Assembly (NCBI RefSeq): GCF_024343615.1
Contig: NZ_RJUB01000126.1
Span: forward strand, 1-64,000
DNA from: Ferruginibacter sp. HRS2-29
GTDB lineage: Bacteria > Bacteroidota > Bacteroidia > Chitinophagales > Chitinophagaceae
Direction: 5' to 3'
Length of the DNA: 64,000 bases
The translations under genes were made by a program, and so were the position numbers. Positions 53,651-62,349 of the stretch are shown one piece after another. Each line of letters begins with the position of its first letter. Within the stretch, counting starts at the first letter, position 1. A model generated the notes under the pieces. That model worked only from the letters and a program-made list of their open reading frames with translations. It did not search any database and was not told the origin of the DNA.

Positions 53651-53965
53651 TTACTGGTAATGATTTGACAAATCATGTACCAATATAACATCCGTGACAT
53701 CAATAGTACCGTCTTTTTCCAAACTCAGGATCAACCGGTAATGTATATCCACTCTTACAGAATGGAAACCTTTCAAATTACATTTGAGCGCTTCAAAATG
53801 GAGGCTCTTCTGAGAAGCAAGTTCTCTAAAACTTTCAGCATTTGTAAGTTTTAGGATTGTTTTTTTGAACTTTACGATTGTATCGGTATTGTATCGGGGT
53901 TTCCCTCTTACAACCTCGCCAGCAAATAACTTTGCCAAATAGGCGTTCTTAATTTTAATAACCAT
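53651..53965 (-). CDS. higB: HigB-family toxin
   Basis: 104 residues of the RelE/HigB killer fold. YLAKLFAGEVVRGKPRYNTDTIVKFKKTILKLTNAESFRELASQKSLHFEALKCN, then GFHSVRVDIHYRLILSLEKDG with the basic active-site residues, and VILVHDLSNHY at the C-terminus. It is expected to cleave mRNA on the ribosome. First gene of the pair. A phased AATTACC operator lies just upstream. Confidence 0.92.
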   Translation of the reverse strand: MVIKIKNAYLAKLFAGEVVRGKPRYNTDTIVKFKKTILKLTNAESFRELASQKSLHFEALKCNLKGFHSVRVDIHYRLILSLEKDGTIDVTDVILVHDLSNHYQ

Positions 53966-54016
53966 TAAAAAAAGAGCTGTTTGATTTAAAAATTCAAAGA
54001 GAAGTAAGTCTCACTG

Positions 54017-54052
54017 AATTACCAAAATTAGGTAATTTTAAATTAATTACCT
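54017..54052. promoter_or_regulatory. Phased operator upstream of higBA
   Basis: Half-sites AATTACC at 54017, GGTAATT at 54031 and AATTACC at 54045 start exactly 14 bases apart in alternating orientation. It lies 52-87 bases before the higB start, fitting cooperative binding by HigA. Confidence 0.6.
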
Positions 54053-54069
54053 AAAAATGATAAGTTAAT

Positions 54070-54693
54070 TTATAATTTTTTTATTTCCGCCAAACTCAAC
54101 CCCGTTCCCTTCTTTATCGCCGCATCATCCAATCCCATTGCCTTAAACCTTTTGGCAATGTCAATACTATTTTGCTTCATTGCTTTTTTTAGCTCAATCT
54201 CCGCCTTCATCTTCTTCATTTCCATCTCCTCCTTCTCCACAACCCTCCACGTATCACTCGCTTTCATCTTCGCTATCAGCCCCACATCGGCAAAGCTCAT
54301 GTAGCTTTTTTCGCTGATGATGAGGTGGTCGATCACATCTACGTTGATGATCTCGCCCACTTTGATGAGGCGATCGGTAATGGAGCGGTCGGCGGTGGAG
54401 GGGATGAGTTCGCCGCTGGGGTGGTTGTGTACGAGTATCATTTTAAGGGCCAGTTTGTAGATGGCCATGCGGAATACATCGGTCGGGTTGGAGGTAACGC
54501 GGTTCTGGCGGCCGAGGGCTATCAGTTCTATGAAGAGAATCTTATTGGCATTGTTGAGCCCTACCACCCAAAAGTGTTCCTGGCTGCGGCTGAATTTATT
54601 TTCGCGTTTCAAAACCTGCTGCATGATGGCGGCCACACCATCCGAACCATCGATCGGTTTCTTCTTCTGCGCCTCCGAAAGTTTTACATTCAT
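54070..54693 (-). CDS. RadC-like JAB-domain protein with C-terminal repeat tail
   Basis: 207 residues. About 35-150 are the RadC/JAB domain, with the metal motif VHNHPSGELIPSTADRSIT and IDHLIIS. The N-terminal helix-hairpin-helix of full-length RadC (about 225 residues) is missing. The C-terminal 50 residues (KMKAEIELKKAMKQNSIDIAKRFKAMGLDDAAIKKGTGLSLAEIKKL) form a charged helix plus a helix-turn-helix-like tail, as seen at the end of Rpn/PDDEXK-type proteins of Bacteroidota. JAB proteins of this type are common in mobile and defence islands. Confidence 0.85.
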   Translation of the reverse strand: MNVKLSEAQKKKPIDGSDGVAAIMQQVLKRENKFSRSQEHFWVVGLNNANKILFIELIALGRQNRVTSNPTDVFRMAIYKLALKMILVHNHPSGELIPSTADRSITDRLIKVGEIINVDVIDHLIISEKSYMSFADVGLIAKMKASDTWRVVEKEEMEMKKMKAEIELKKAMKQNSIDIAKRFKAMGLDDAAIKKGTGLSLAEIKKL

Positions 54694-54842
54694 GAGCTAT
54701 CGTATATGTTTCAAATGTACAATATTTAAACAGGGAGAGGGGAGTAAAAGGGCTAAATAAAGTTTAGTCAGACTAAAGAATGTTTAGTGGCTGCAAAAGG
54801 TTCCCGCAAAGCAGCAAAGGTTACGCAAAGAAGTTATCCTTT

Positions 54843-55283
54843 CTGTCAGCCTGAGCTTGTCGAAGGCTTTTGCTGGTCAAGATTCGCCTTCGACAAGCTC
54901 AGGCTGACAGATAATATAGTCGGGGCTTTTGCTGTCAAGATTCGCCTTCGACAAGCTCAGGCTGACGGATAATATAGTCGGGGCTTTTGCTGTCAAGATT
55001 CGCCTTCGACAAGCTCAGGCTGACAGATAATATAGTCGTGGCTTTTGCTGGTCAAGATTCGCCTTCGACAAGCTCAGGCTGACAGATAATATAGTCGGGG
55101 CTTTTGCTGATCAAGATTCGCCTTCGACAAGCTCAGGCTGACAGATAATATAGTCGGGGCTTTTGCTGGTCAAGATTCGCCTTCGACAAGCTCAGGCTGA
55201 CAGATAATATAGTCGGGGCTTTTGCTGGTCAAGATTCGCCTTCGACAAGCTCAGGCTGACAGATAATATAGTTGGGGCTTTTG
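54843..55283. repeat. 59-bp tandem array built from the CTGTCAGC palindrome arm
   Basis: Seven forward arms starting GCCTTCGACAAGCTC at 54886, 54944, 55002, 55061, 55120, 55179 and 55238 are spaced 58-59 bases. Each is followed by the same GATAATATAGTCGGGGC and TTTTGCTGGTCAAGATTC spacer. One opposite arm at 54843-54867 closes the array on the left. The spacers are nearly identical, so this is a tandem duplication, not CRISPR. The gap 54694-55329 has no gene. Confidence 0.9.
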
Positions 55284-55329
55284 TTTTTCCTTTGCGGCTT
55301 TGCGTAAACTTTGCGGCTTTGCGTGAAAA

Positions 55330-55989
55330 TTACTCCGCGTCAGGCAATTCCTTCCTGCTTACCGGCGCGCCAATTTTTAGGGTAGTATCCGCCACCCCAA
55401 AGGCCGAACTCACGGTATCCAATATGGGGAAGCGCTGCCGCTTTGCCAGCAGCGCCTTTGCCGCAGCCAGTTCTTTTTTGATGCCTTCCAGCCGGATGAG
55501 CGCTATCTCCGGTTTTTGCCGGGTGATTTCCCGCAACTGTTCTTCGGCATTGTGCTTTCGGGTGAGCAGGCCGGGCATTGCGGCGGCATATTCCAGCTTT
55601 TTTTGTTCCACCAGGGTCAATAATATTTCCGCTTCCTTCAACACCATTCCCGCGGCATTGAATTTGGAAGTCCAGCTTTTGATATGTTTTTCGAGCCGGT
55701 GCTTTTCCGATTGGAGGTCGCCGATATACATCTTTATATATTCAGTAGATTCCTGATGGTGTTTGGCTTTGAAAGTCTTGTAAAAAGGTTCGGCCCGTAC
55801 TGCGGGGGTGGCATTGCTGGTGCCCGGTTGCTGTTGCAATTGATATAATTTCTGCCTGGCAGCGTCGGGTATTTCACGCTTGCCGCTTTCTATCATGGAG
55901 ACGGCGCTTTTTTTGAGCCCCAGGGCATCCGCCAGTTCCTGTTGAGTGAGGCCATTGGCTATCCGGAATGTTTTCAGATCGTAGATCAT
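55330..55989 (-). CDS. XRE-family regulator with long coiled-coil region
   Basis: 219 residues. Residues 1-60 are the helix-turn-helix (LKTFRIANGLTQQELADALGLKKSAVSMIESGKREIPDAARQKL). Residues about 85-190 form a long charged coiled coil (SEKHRLEKHIKSWTSKFNAAGMVLKEAEILLTLVEQKKLEY and LREITRQKPEIALIRLEGIKKELAAAKALLAK). It is a DNA-binding regulator of unknown target. Seven TGTGAAC repeats lie 60-210 bases upstream of its start and may be its own binding sites. Confidence 0.83.
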   Translation of the reverse strand: MIYDLKTFRIANGLTQQELADALGLKKSAVSMIESGKREIPDAARQKLYQLQQQPGTSNATPAVRAEPFYKTFKAKHHQESTEYIKMYIGDLQSEKHRLEKHIKSWTSKFNAAGMVLKEAEILLTLVEQKKLEYAAAMPGLLTRKHNAEEQLREITRQKPEIALIRLEGIKKELAAAKALLAKRQRFPILDTVSSAFGVADTTLKIGAPVSRKELPDAE

Positions 55990-56048
55990 AAGGGAAGTGA
56001 TGAAGGTTTGATTTGCTGAATTTCCGAAAAAGTTTTTGAAAAAAGCGA

Positions 56049-56200
56049 TGTGAACTTTTGCGTGTGAACTTTTTTTGTGAACTCCGTATAAAAAAAATAC
56101 AGTTGCCGGAATATCAACGAATTAACTTTGTGAACTTTTGGGCAAAAAATCACCAATTACGTGTGAACTTTTTGGTTTTGTGAACTTTTCTGTGAACTCA
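56049..56200. repeat. Seven TGTGAACTTT direct repeats upstream of the XRE gene
   Basis: TGTGAAC begins at 56049, 56063, 56076, 56129, 56162, 56179 and 56191, mostly followed by TTTT. All copies face the same way (plus). The spacing clusters at 12-17 bases with two larger gaps. It could be a binding-site array or an iteron-like cluster. Confidence 0.7.
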
Positions 56201-56211
56201 GCGAAAAGGGG

Positions 56212-56406
56212 GCCGGGAAGACGGGAAGAACGGAAAAATCCCTTACGAATTCTTCCCGTCTTCCCGGCAAATTATCCCCTTCACGATTTTTTCTCCTTAA
56301 AAAGAGCGGAAGATCTCTCCAAAATTCTGCTTTCTCCCGTAAAGAGTTGCCGGGAAGAAGGGAAGAACGGGAAACATCCCTTATGAATTCTTCCCGTCTT
56401 CCCGGC
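56212..56406. repeat. Tandem pair of GCCGGGAAGACGGGAAG inverted repeats
   Basis: Two 57-base palindromes (56212-56268 and 56349-56406) start 137 bases apart. Each has arms GCCGGGAAGAmGGGAAGAA and TTCTTCCCGTCTTCCCGGC around a related centre (ATCCCTTA). The sequence after each (ATTwTCmCCTTC) is also related, so a longer unit was duplicated. Confidence 0.75.
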
Positions 56407-56424
56407 ACATTTTCACCTTCGTGA

Positions 56425-56548
56425 TTCTCTGCGAAACCTCTGCTTTCTCCCGTTCTCTGCGCCTGCCCCGCCGAACGGCGTGGGGTGAGGAGGGCTTCTG
56501 TAACCGCAGAGTGCCAGAGAACGCAGAGGTTTCGCAGAGATATAAGCG
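56425..56548. repeat. CTCTGCGAAACCTCTGC inverted repeat
   Basis: CTCTGCGAAACCTCTGC (56427-56443) and its complement GCAGAGGTTTCGCAGAG (56523-56539) enclose a GC-rich centre. The centre includes the GCGCCTGCCCCGC...GGCGTGGGG element also seen near 39443. Confidence 0.65.
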
Positions 56549-56643
56549 TTAGTCTGTCAGGCAGATTTGTCACTCCGCCTGCTAAATACGGAAATTCTGC
56601 CGCTGGCTATGTTTTTGCCTATACATATTGATTAATTTTGAGT

Positions 56644-57519
56644 ATGCGAAAATGGTTCATCGCAGTGCTGGCTATCACGCTGGCTTCCTGCGAAAAAGAT
56701 ATAAATTTCAACCTGGCGGAAACCTCGCCGGTACTGGTAGTGGATGCGCAGATAGAGAACGAGCTGCCGCCAACGGTGGTACTCACCAAAAGCCTTTCGT
56801 ATTTCAGTAATATATCGCCCGATCTGCTGGCCAATACATTCGTGCACAATGCGGACATTTATATTTCCAATGGCGTGCTCACGCACAAGATGAAGGAATA
56901 TTCGTACCCGCTGGTGCCGGGTTTTACCGGTTATTATTATGGCATCGATTCTTCGAGCCTTGCCACAGCTTTTACAGGGGCTTACAATACCAGTTATTCG
57001 CTGCGCATCGTTTCGGAAGGAAAAGAATATACAGCGCAGACTACCATACCGGTATTGCGGGGCGTGCTGGATTCCGTATGGACAAAACCTGCACCGCAAA
57101 ACCCGGATACAAATAAGCGGGTGTTGTTTGTAAGAGGCACCGATCCGGCTGGCCGCGGCGATTATGCCCGGTATTTTACCAAAGTAAACAGCGGCCCGTT
57201 TCTCGCGGGGGAAAATTCGGTGTTCGACGACCAGGTGATCGATGGTACCACCTTCGATGTGCAACTGGAGAGGGGCATTGACCGCAACGACCCGCCGAAA
57301 TCGGACAGCAACTTTTTCAAAAAAGGGGATACCATCACGGTGAAATTCGCCAATATCAATAAAGCCACTTACACTTTCTGGAACACCTGGGAATTTGCGT
57401 ACCAGAGCATCGGCAACCCCTTTGCGCAGCCCAATAAAGTGATCGGCAACGTCAGCAATGGGGCGCTGGGGGTGTTTGCGGGGTATGGGGCGGTGTATAG
57501 GAGGATCATTGCTAATTGA
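56644..57519 (+). CDS. DUF4249-like lipoprotein
   Basis: 291 residues from the ATG at 56644. Lipobox TLASC (about Cys16) followed by EKDINFNLAETSPVLVVDAQIENELPPTVVLTKSLSYFS. This is the pattern of DUF4249, a Bacteroidota surface lipoprotein family that often accompanies TonB-linked receptors. No susC-like partner is adjacent here. It ends RRIIAN without obvious truncation, though DUF4249 proteins are often slightly longer. Role unknown. Confidence 0.85.
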   Translation: MRKWFIAVLAITLASCEKDINFNLAETSPVLVVDAQIENELPPTVVLTKSLSYFSNISPDLLANTFVHNADIYISNGVLTHKMKEYSYPLVPGFTGYYYGIDSSSLATAFTGAYNTSYSLRIVSEGKEYTAQTTIPVLRGVLDSVWTKPAPQNPDTNKRVLFVRGTDPAGRGDYARYFTKVNSGPFLAGENSVFDDQVIDGTTFDVQLERGIDRNDPPKSDSNFFKKGDTITVKFANINKATYTFWNTWEFAYQSIGNPFAQPNKVIGNVSNGALGVFAGYGAVYRRIIAN

Positions 57520-57660
57520 TAATGGATAAAGAGTAATGGATAATGGATAATAGAATAATGGATAATGTTTTTGATTCGAACATTATTCCCTGTACGCCAG
57601 AGCTCTCAATCCGAAAACATTATCCATTATCCATTATACAATTATCCATTAAACATTATC
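57520..57660. repeat. ATGGATAATGGATAATG inverted simple repeat
   Basis: Repeated ATAATGGATAATG units to the left (to 57571) face AAAACATTATCCATTAT units to the right (57614-57660). A long hairpin is possible. Confidence 0.6.
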
Positions 57661-57707
57661 TTGCACGCCAAATAATCAAATAAAGTACAATTGAAATAAA
57701 CTATAAG

Positions 57708-58664
57708 ATGAGCACAGAAACGAATACAGGAAACGAAAAAGTAAGCTGCCTGATCATAGGATCGGGGCCGGCAGGTTATACCGCTGCCATATATGCCGCC
57801 AGGGCAAACATGAAACCATTGCTGTACCAGGGCATTCAGCCCGGCGGACAGCTGACCATCACTACCGAAGTAGAAAACTACCCGGGTTACCCGGAAGGGA
57901 TCCAGGGGCCGGAAATGATGCTGGATTTTGAAAAACAGGCGGCCCGTATGGGTACGGATATCCGTTATGGCCTGGCTACCAAAGTAGACTTTTCGGGCCA
58001 TCCGCTGAAAGTGCAGATAGATGAAGAAAAATGGATCGAAGCCGACTCAGTGATCATTAGCACCGGCGCTTCGGCTAAATGGCTGGGCATACCGAGCGAA
58101 CAAAAACTGAATGGCCATGGCGTGAGCGCCTGCGCCGTGTGCGATGGCTTTTTCTTCAAAGGCAAAGATGTGGCCATCGTAGGGGCAGGGGATACGGCTG
58201 CTGAAGAGGCCTTGTATCTTTCCAAACTTTGCAACAACGTACACATGATCGTGCGCAGGCACGAAATGCGCGCCAGCAAAGTAATGCAGGACAGGGTATT
58301 AAAGACCAGCAACATCATCATACACTGGAATGCCGAAACCGACGAGGTATTGGGCGACAAAAAAGTGGAAGGCGTGCGCCTGCTCAACAACCAGACCGGC
58401 GAAAAATGTGAGATAGAAGTGAGCGCTTTCTTTGTGGCCATCGGTCACCAACCCAACAGCGACATCTTCAAAGGCGTGCTGGATATGGATGAAGCGGGTT
58501 ATATCAAAACGATCCCCGGTACAAGCAAGACCAACATTGCAGGCGTTTTCGCCAGCGGCGATGTGCAGGATAAGATCTATCGCCAGGCGGTGACGGCAGC
58601 GGGAAGCGGTTGTATGGCAGCGCTGGATGCGGAAAGGTATCTGGGCGAAGCGGGGTTGCATTAA
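57708..58664 (+). CDS. trxB: Thioredoxin-disulfide reductase
   Basis: 318 residues. FAD-binding LIIGSGPAGYTAAIYAARA, the redox centre CAVCDG (about 140-145) and the NADPH loop VAIVGAGDTAAEEALYL. The C-terminal FASGDVQDKIYRQAVTAAGSGCMAALDAERYL is the second FAD motif. It reduces thioredoxin with NADPH in the cytoplasm. Single gene, normal length. TACAATTG at 57686 may be its -7 box. Confidence 0.96.
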   Translation: MSTETNTGNEKVSCLIIGSGPAGYTAAIYAARANMKPLLYQGIQPGGQLTITTEVENYPGYPEGIQGPEMMLDFEKQAARMGTDIRYGLATKVDFSGHPLKVQIDEEKWIEADSVIISTGASAKWLGIPSEQKLNGHGVSACAVCDGFFFKGKDVAIVGAGDTAAEEALYLSKLCNNVHMIVRRHEMRASKVMQDRVLKTSNIIIHWNAETDEVLGDKKVEGVRLLNNQTGEKCEIEVSAFFVAIGHQPNSDIFKGVLDMDEAGYIKTIPGTSKTNIAGVFASGDVQDKIYRQAVTAAGSGCMAALDAERYLGEAGLH

Positions 58665-59066
58665 AAAGCCTCCGGCATTTTAATAGTGAATGGTCAATAG
58701 TGAATAGTCAAACCTTTGAGGGTTATCATATATGTGCCACGTTTTTAAGCGTGGCATTTTTACTTTAGAATAAGCAGCTTCAGGATGAATATTTGTGCCT
58801 TCGAAGAGTAAAAAGTACAATTCGCGGGAGAAACGGCTTTTATTTTAAAATAATTCAGGTAATTTCCACCCGGATGAAACCCCTTGGGATAAGGGGTTTC
58901 AATAGAGATTTTGTCGGGAAGAAGGGAAGATTTCTGACAACCTTTTGTAACAAATATTAGTCTCCTGACGTACGTAGTGTGTAGTTGTTACTCTGTGGTT
59001 GGTCGTCCGTCGTCGGTGGTCTTTTTAAATTCGTGTAATTCGCTATAATTCGTGTAATAAAAAAAT
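58665..59066. other. 402-base gap between trxB and folB
   Basis: It holds TAGTGAATGGTCAATAGTGAATAG simple repeats (58682-58710), then a terminator TGCCACG/CGTGGCA plus T run (58735-58761). A GAAACCCCTT/AAGGGGTTTC hairpin (58876-58900) and a one-sided GGGAAGAAGGGAAG element (58915-58928) follow. At its end is the AATTCGTGTAATTCGC leader repeat (59028-59066), which ends at the folB start and nearly matches the kduD leader. No gene. Confidence 0.6.
58735..58761 (+). terminator. Terminator after trxB
   Basis: TGCCACG (58735-58741) pairs with CGTGGCA (58750-58756), followed by TTTTT. Confidence 0.75.
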
Positions 59067-59417
59067 ATGAACAGCATCCATCTCAACAATCTCCGCTTCT
59101 TCGCACACCATGGTTATCATGATGAAGAAGGGGTAACGGGTACCGATTTCGATGTATCGGTTTCCATCAGCTTTGATGCTCCGGAAAAGATCACTACACT
59201 CCCACAAACCATCAACTATGTGGAAGTGTATGATGTGATCAAGGAGATCTTTCAGCGGCCGACAAAACTATTGGAAAGCATCGCACATGATATCTGCGAT
59301 AATGTATCCCTGCTGGACAACCGCATCCGCACAATTAACATAACCATTACAAAATTGCACCCGCCGATCAGTAATTTTATAGGAAGTGTAGGGGTATCCC
59401 TTTTAAAATCGTATTGA
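59067..59417 (+). CDS. folB: Dihydroneopterin aldolase
   Basis: 116 residues, normal for FolB. IHLNNLRFFAHHGYHDEEGVTGTDFDVSVSISFD at the N-terminus holds the substrate region, TINYVEVYDVIKEIF contains the Tyr-Val strand, and LLESIAHDICD the catalytic helix. It makes 6-hydroxymethyl-dihydropterin for folate synthesis. The next gene starts 3 bases after its stop. Confidence 0.93.
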   Translation: MNSIHLNNLRFFAHHGYHDEEGVTGTDFDVSVSISFDAPEKITTLPQTINYVEVYDVIKEIFQRPTKLLESIAHDICDNVSLLDNRIRTINITITKLHPPISNFIGSVGVSLLKSY

Positions 59418-59419
59418 CT

Positions 59420-60172
59420 ATGAAATTTTTATTTTCTGTTTTATTATTCATCGGGTCGTTCAGCGGTGCTGTTGCACAGGATGCGGCGGCGTTGCTCAAA
59501 GAGGCCGACAGGCTGGAGCTGGTGCCCAATGAAACAGCAGCTTTCAACAAATTTAAAGAAGTGCTGGTGGTGCAGCCCGGCAATATGCAGGCGCTCACCA
59601 AGTGCAGCGAATTGTGCAGCAGGATCGGCAGCCGCGAAAAAATTGCGGCCAACCGCGATATCTATTTTGCGGCAGCATTATCGTATGCCAATAAAGCATT
59701 GCTGATAGATGCAAAAAACGATCGGGCAAATGTGTGCAGGGCAATGGCGCTGGGTAAATCATCACTCACCAAAAGCGGGAAAGAAAAGATAAAATCGGCC
59801 AAAGAGATCAAGAGACACCTGGATGTGGCACTGGCTACCAACCCTTCCAATTACCTGGCCTGGCATATCCTCGGCAGGTGGAACTACGAGCTGAGTAACG
59901 TGAGCGGCGTAGAGAAAGCCGCTGCTAAAGTGTTCTTTGGCGGCATTCCGCAGGGATCGTTGAAAGATGCCATCATGTATTTTGAAAAGGCCCGCACGCT
60001 CAGTCCGCATTTTATCCTCAACAATATCGAACTGGCAAAAGCTTATCATAAAAATGATGAAGACACCAAAGCTATCGCGTTGCTGAAAGCGGTGCAGGGA
60101 TTTCCCAATGTTACAGAAGACGATGCAAAGCATAAAGCGGATGCGCTGAAGATGATAAAGGATTACGAATAA
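59420..60172 (+). CDS. Secreted TPR-like protein
   Basis: 250 residues with a signal peptide ending AVAQ. The mature part is a helical repeat protein: ADRLELVPNETAAFNKFKEVLVVQPGNMQAL, AALSYANKALLIDAKNDRANVCRA, YLAWHILGRWNYELSNVSG and AIMYFEKARTLSPHFILNNIELAKAYHK. These match TPR units and resemble the regulator-of-microtubule-dynamics-like TPR proteins. The ATG at 59420 follows the folB stop by 2 bases, suggesting co-transcription. Function unknown; probably a periplasmic scaffold. Confidence 0.8.
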   Translation: MKFLFSVLLFIGSFSGAVAQDAAALLKEADRLELVPNETAAFNKFKEVLVVQPGNMQALTKCSELCSRIGSREKIAANRDIYFAAALSYANKALLIDAKNDRANVCRAMALGKSSLTKSGKEKIKSAKEIKRHLDVALATNPSNYLAWHILGRWNYELSNVSGVEKAAAKVFFGGIPQGSLKDAIMYFEKARTLSPHFILNNIELAKAYHKNDEDTKAIALLKAVQGFPNVTEDDAKHKADALKMIKDYE

Positions 60173-60182
60173 ACATTTCCTG

Positions 60183-60249
60183 CTGTCAGCCTGAGCTTGT
60201 CGAAGGCAGGATGGATTCGGCAATGCCTTCGACAAGCTCAGGCTGACAG
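60183..60249. repeat. CTGTCAGCCTGAGC palindrome pair, copy 4
   Basis: Arms at 60183-60207 and 60225-60249, perfectly complementary. Same element as at 41176 and 50530; likely terminates the folB unit. Confidence 0.85.
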
Positions 60250-60344
60250 CCTATTTTTGCATGCATCCACCTTATTTACCAATTATCCAATATTTAAACC
60301 CTTCCTTCCTGTTATTCGATAACTTCGGAGCAAATTTTTTGACT

Positions 60345-62324
60345 ATGAATGTTCGTTTCTTCCTGGCTGCAGCTTTTTGCAGCATCACTGTCCTTTCTTT
60401 CGGGCAGGCCAACAACACTTCTACCTACGATCCACATGCTTTATTCGCTCCCAACTTTTATCCTTTTGGCGGCACTCCCACGAGGGCAGCTGATGGGGCA
60501 CCGGGTGCGGCTTACTGGCAAAACAGGGCCGATTACCAGGTAGCCGTTTCCCTGGATGACAAGACCAATATCATTAAAGGATCGGTAACGATCACCTACA
60601 AAAATAACAGTCCGCAGGCGCTGGCTTTTCTGTGGCTGCAACTCGATCAGAACCTGTTCAACAGCGAAAGCCGCGGGCAGGCACGTATGCCGGTTGGTGC
60701 CCGTAGCCGCTATGGCGATGCCGGTAGCAACTTTGATGGAGGCTATAAAATAAGTGCGGTGAAATTACTGGCCAATAACAGCAATGCCGACTATATCATC
60801 ACCGATACCCGCATGCAGATTCGTTTGCCAAAGGCAATGAAAGCAGGCGGTGAAACGATCAAAATAAAAATCGATTATTCTTTCACCTTGCCGAAATATG
60901 GCGCTGACCGCTGCGGGATATTGTCTACCAAAGAAGGCGATATATACGCAGTAGCGCAATGGTACCCACGCTTGTGTGTGTACGACGATGTGCTGGGCTG
61001 GAACACCAATCCATATCTTGGCCCCAGTGAATTCTATTGCGAGTACGGCGATTTTGATTTCAGCATCACAGCGCCTTCCAACCACATCGTGGTGGCAAGC
61101 GGCGAATTGCTGAACCCGGCTGAAGTGCTTACAGCCACGCAGCTCAGGCGTATGGCTGAAGCGAAGAACAGCGACAAGACGGTGATCATACGCTCTGCAG
61201 GCGAAGTGGCTGATCCGGCTTCGAGGCCAACCCAAACCCCCACACTTACCTGGAAATTCAAAATGACGAATGCACGGGATATTGCCTGGGCAAGCTCGAA
61301 AGCATTCATCTGGGATGCGGCAAAGATCAATCTGCCGGGTGGTAAAAAAGCGCTGGCGCAAAGTGTTTATCCTATAGAAAGTGATGGCGATACCAAATGG
61401 GGCAGGGCTACAGAATATACAAAAGGAAGCATTGAAAATTACAGCAAACGCTGGCTCGCGTACCCGTACCCGGTAGCCACCAATGTGGCCAGCAATATCG
61501 GCGGCATGGAATATCCGGGCATCGTATTCTGCGGCTCCAATGCCAGCAGGGGCGGGCTCTTTGGGGTAACCGACCATGAATTTGGCCATACCTGGTTTCC
61601 TATGATCGTGGGCAGCAACGAGCGTAAATATGGCTGGATGGATGAAGGGTTCAATACGTTCATCAATTCGCTGGCAGAACAGGATTTCAACAAGGGCGAA
61701 TACGCCAGCGCAAAACGCAGCAAGGAAGGTATGGCGAAAAACCTGTTTGGTGCCAACAGCGAAGGCATCATGTATACCCCTGACGCGATGAAGGAAGGAA
61801 ACATCGGGAATGCTTTGTATGCAAAGCCGGGCTACGGCCTTCAACTGCTGAGGGACTATGTGCTCGGCCCCGAGAGATTTGATTATGCTTTCCGCACGTA
61901 TGTTCATCGCTGGGCATACAAACATCCAACGCCATGGGATTTTTTCCGCACTATGGACAATGCCGCGGGCGAAGACCTTACCTGGTTCTGGAAAGGATGG
62001 TTTGTAGAAAATTACAAACTCGATCAGGCCATCGGCGGAGTGACTTATGAAAAAGACAAACCTGCCAATGGCGCCATCGTTACTTTACTGAACCTGCAGC
62101 AGATGGCCATGCCGGTGCTGCTTACTTACGAAACCAGATCGGGCGTGAAGGGCACTAAAAGCCTTCCTGTAGAGATATGGAACAATACAGGAACATTTAA
62201 AGTGAAGCTGAATACAACGGAAGAATTGCAAAGCGTGACCATCGACGCCGAAAAACAATTTCCCGATGTGAAGATGGATAACAACGTGTGGACGGCCACC
62301 CAGGCTGCGTCTCCGGGAAATTAG
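60345..62324 (+). CDS. M1-family metallopeptidase
   Basis: 659 residues from the ATG at 60345 ([21 protein letters not shown] signal peptide); upstream codons would precede the signal. The zinc motif HEFGH begins at His411, with the third ligand Glu in MDEGFNTF 18 residues on. The GAMEN-type motif is present as GGMEYPG (about 387). It is a secreted or periplasmic aminopeptidase that trims N-terminal residues. Length is typical for Bacteroidota M1 enzymes without the C-terminal ARM repeats. Confidence 0.92.
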   Translation: MNVRFFLAAAFCSITVLSFGQANNTSTYDPHALFAPNFYPFGGTPTRAADGAPGAAYWQNRADYQVAVSLDDKTNIIKGSVTITYKNNSPQALAFLWLQLDQNLFNSESRGQARMPVGARSRYGDAGSNFDGGYKISAVKLLANNSNADYIITDTRMQIRLPKAMKAGGETIKIKIDYSFTLPKYGADRCGILSTKEGDIYAVAQWYPRLCVYDDVLGWNTNPYLGPSEFYCEYGDFDFSITAPSNHIVVASGELLNPAEVLTATQLRRMAEAKNSDKTVIIRSAGEVADPASRPTQTPTLTWKFKMTNARDIAWASSKAFIWDAAKINLPGGKKALAQSVYPIESDGDTKWGRATEYTKGSIENYSKRWLAYPYPVATNVASNIGGMEYPGIVFCGSNASRGGLFGVTDHEFGHTWFPMIVGSNERKYGWMDEGFNTFINSLAEQDFNKGEYASAKRSKEGMAKNLFGANSEGIMYTPDAMKEGNIGNALYAKPGYGLQLLRDYVLGPERFDYAFRTYVHRWAYKHPTPWDFFRTMDNAAGEDLTWFWKGWFVENYKLDQAIGGVTYEKDKPANGAIVTLLNLQQMAMPVLLTYETRSGVKGTKSLPVEIWNNTGTFKVKLNTTEELQSVTIDAEKQFPDVKMDNNVWTATQAASPGN

Positions 62325-62349
62325 CATGCAAAAATGAGGATAACTTTAT

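Noticed and set aside
54787..54972. Short open frame with PELVEG and FDKLRLT peptides
   Set aside because: It is a translation of the CTGTCAGC palindrome repeat and has no start signal or family features.
54843..55283. CRISPR-like array of regularly spaced 23-25-base repeats
   Set aside because: The spacers between repeats are nearly identical to each other, no leader or cas gene is present, and the repeat is a known dispersed palindrome arm elsewhere in the window.
60765..61925. 386-codon open frame opposite the M1 peptidase gene
   Set aside because: It is an antisense shadow of a clear zinc peptidase. The composition (many Cys, His, Arg, Ile) is typical of non-coding strands here.
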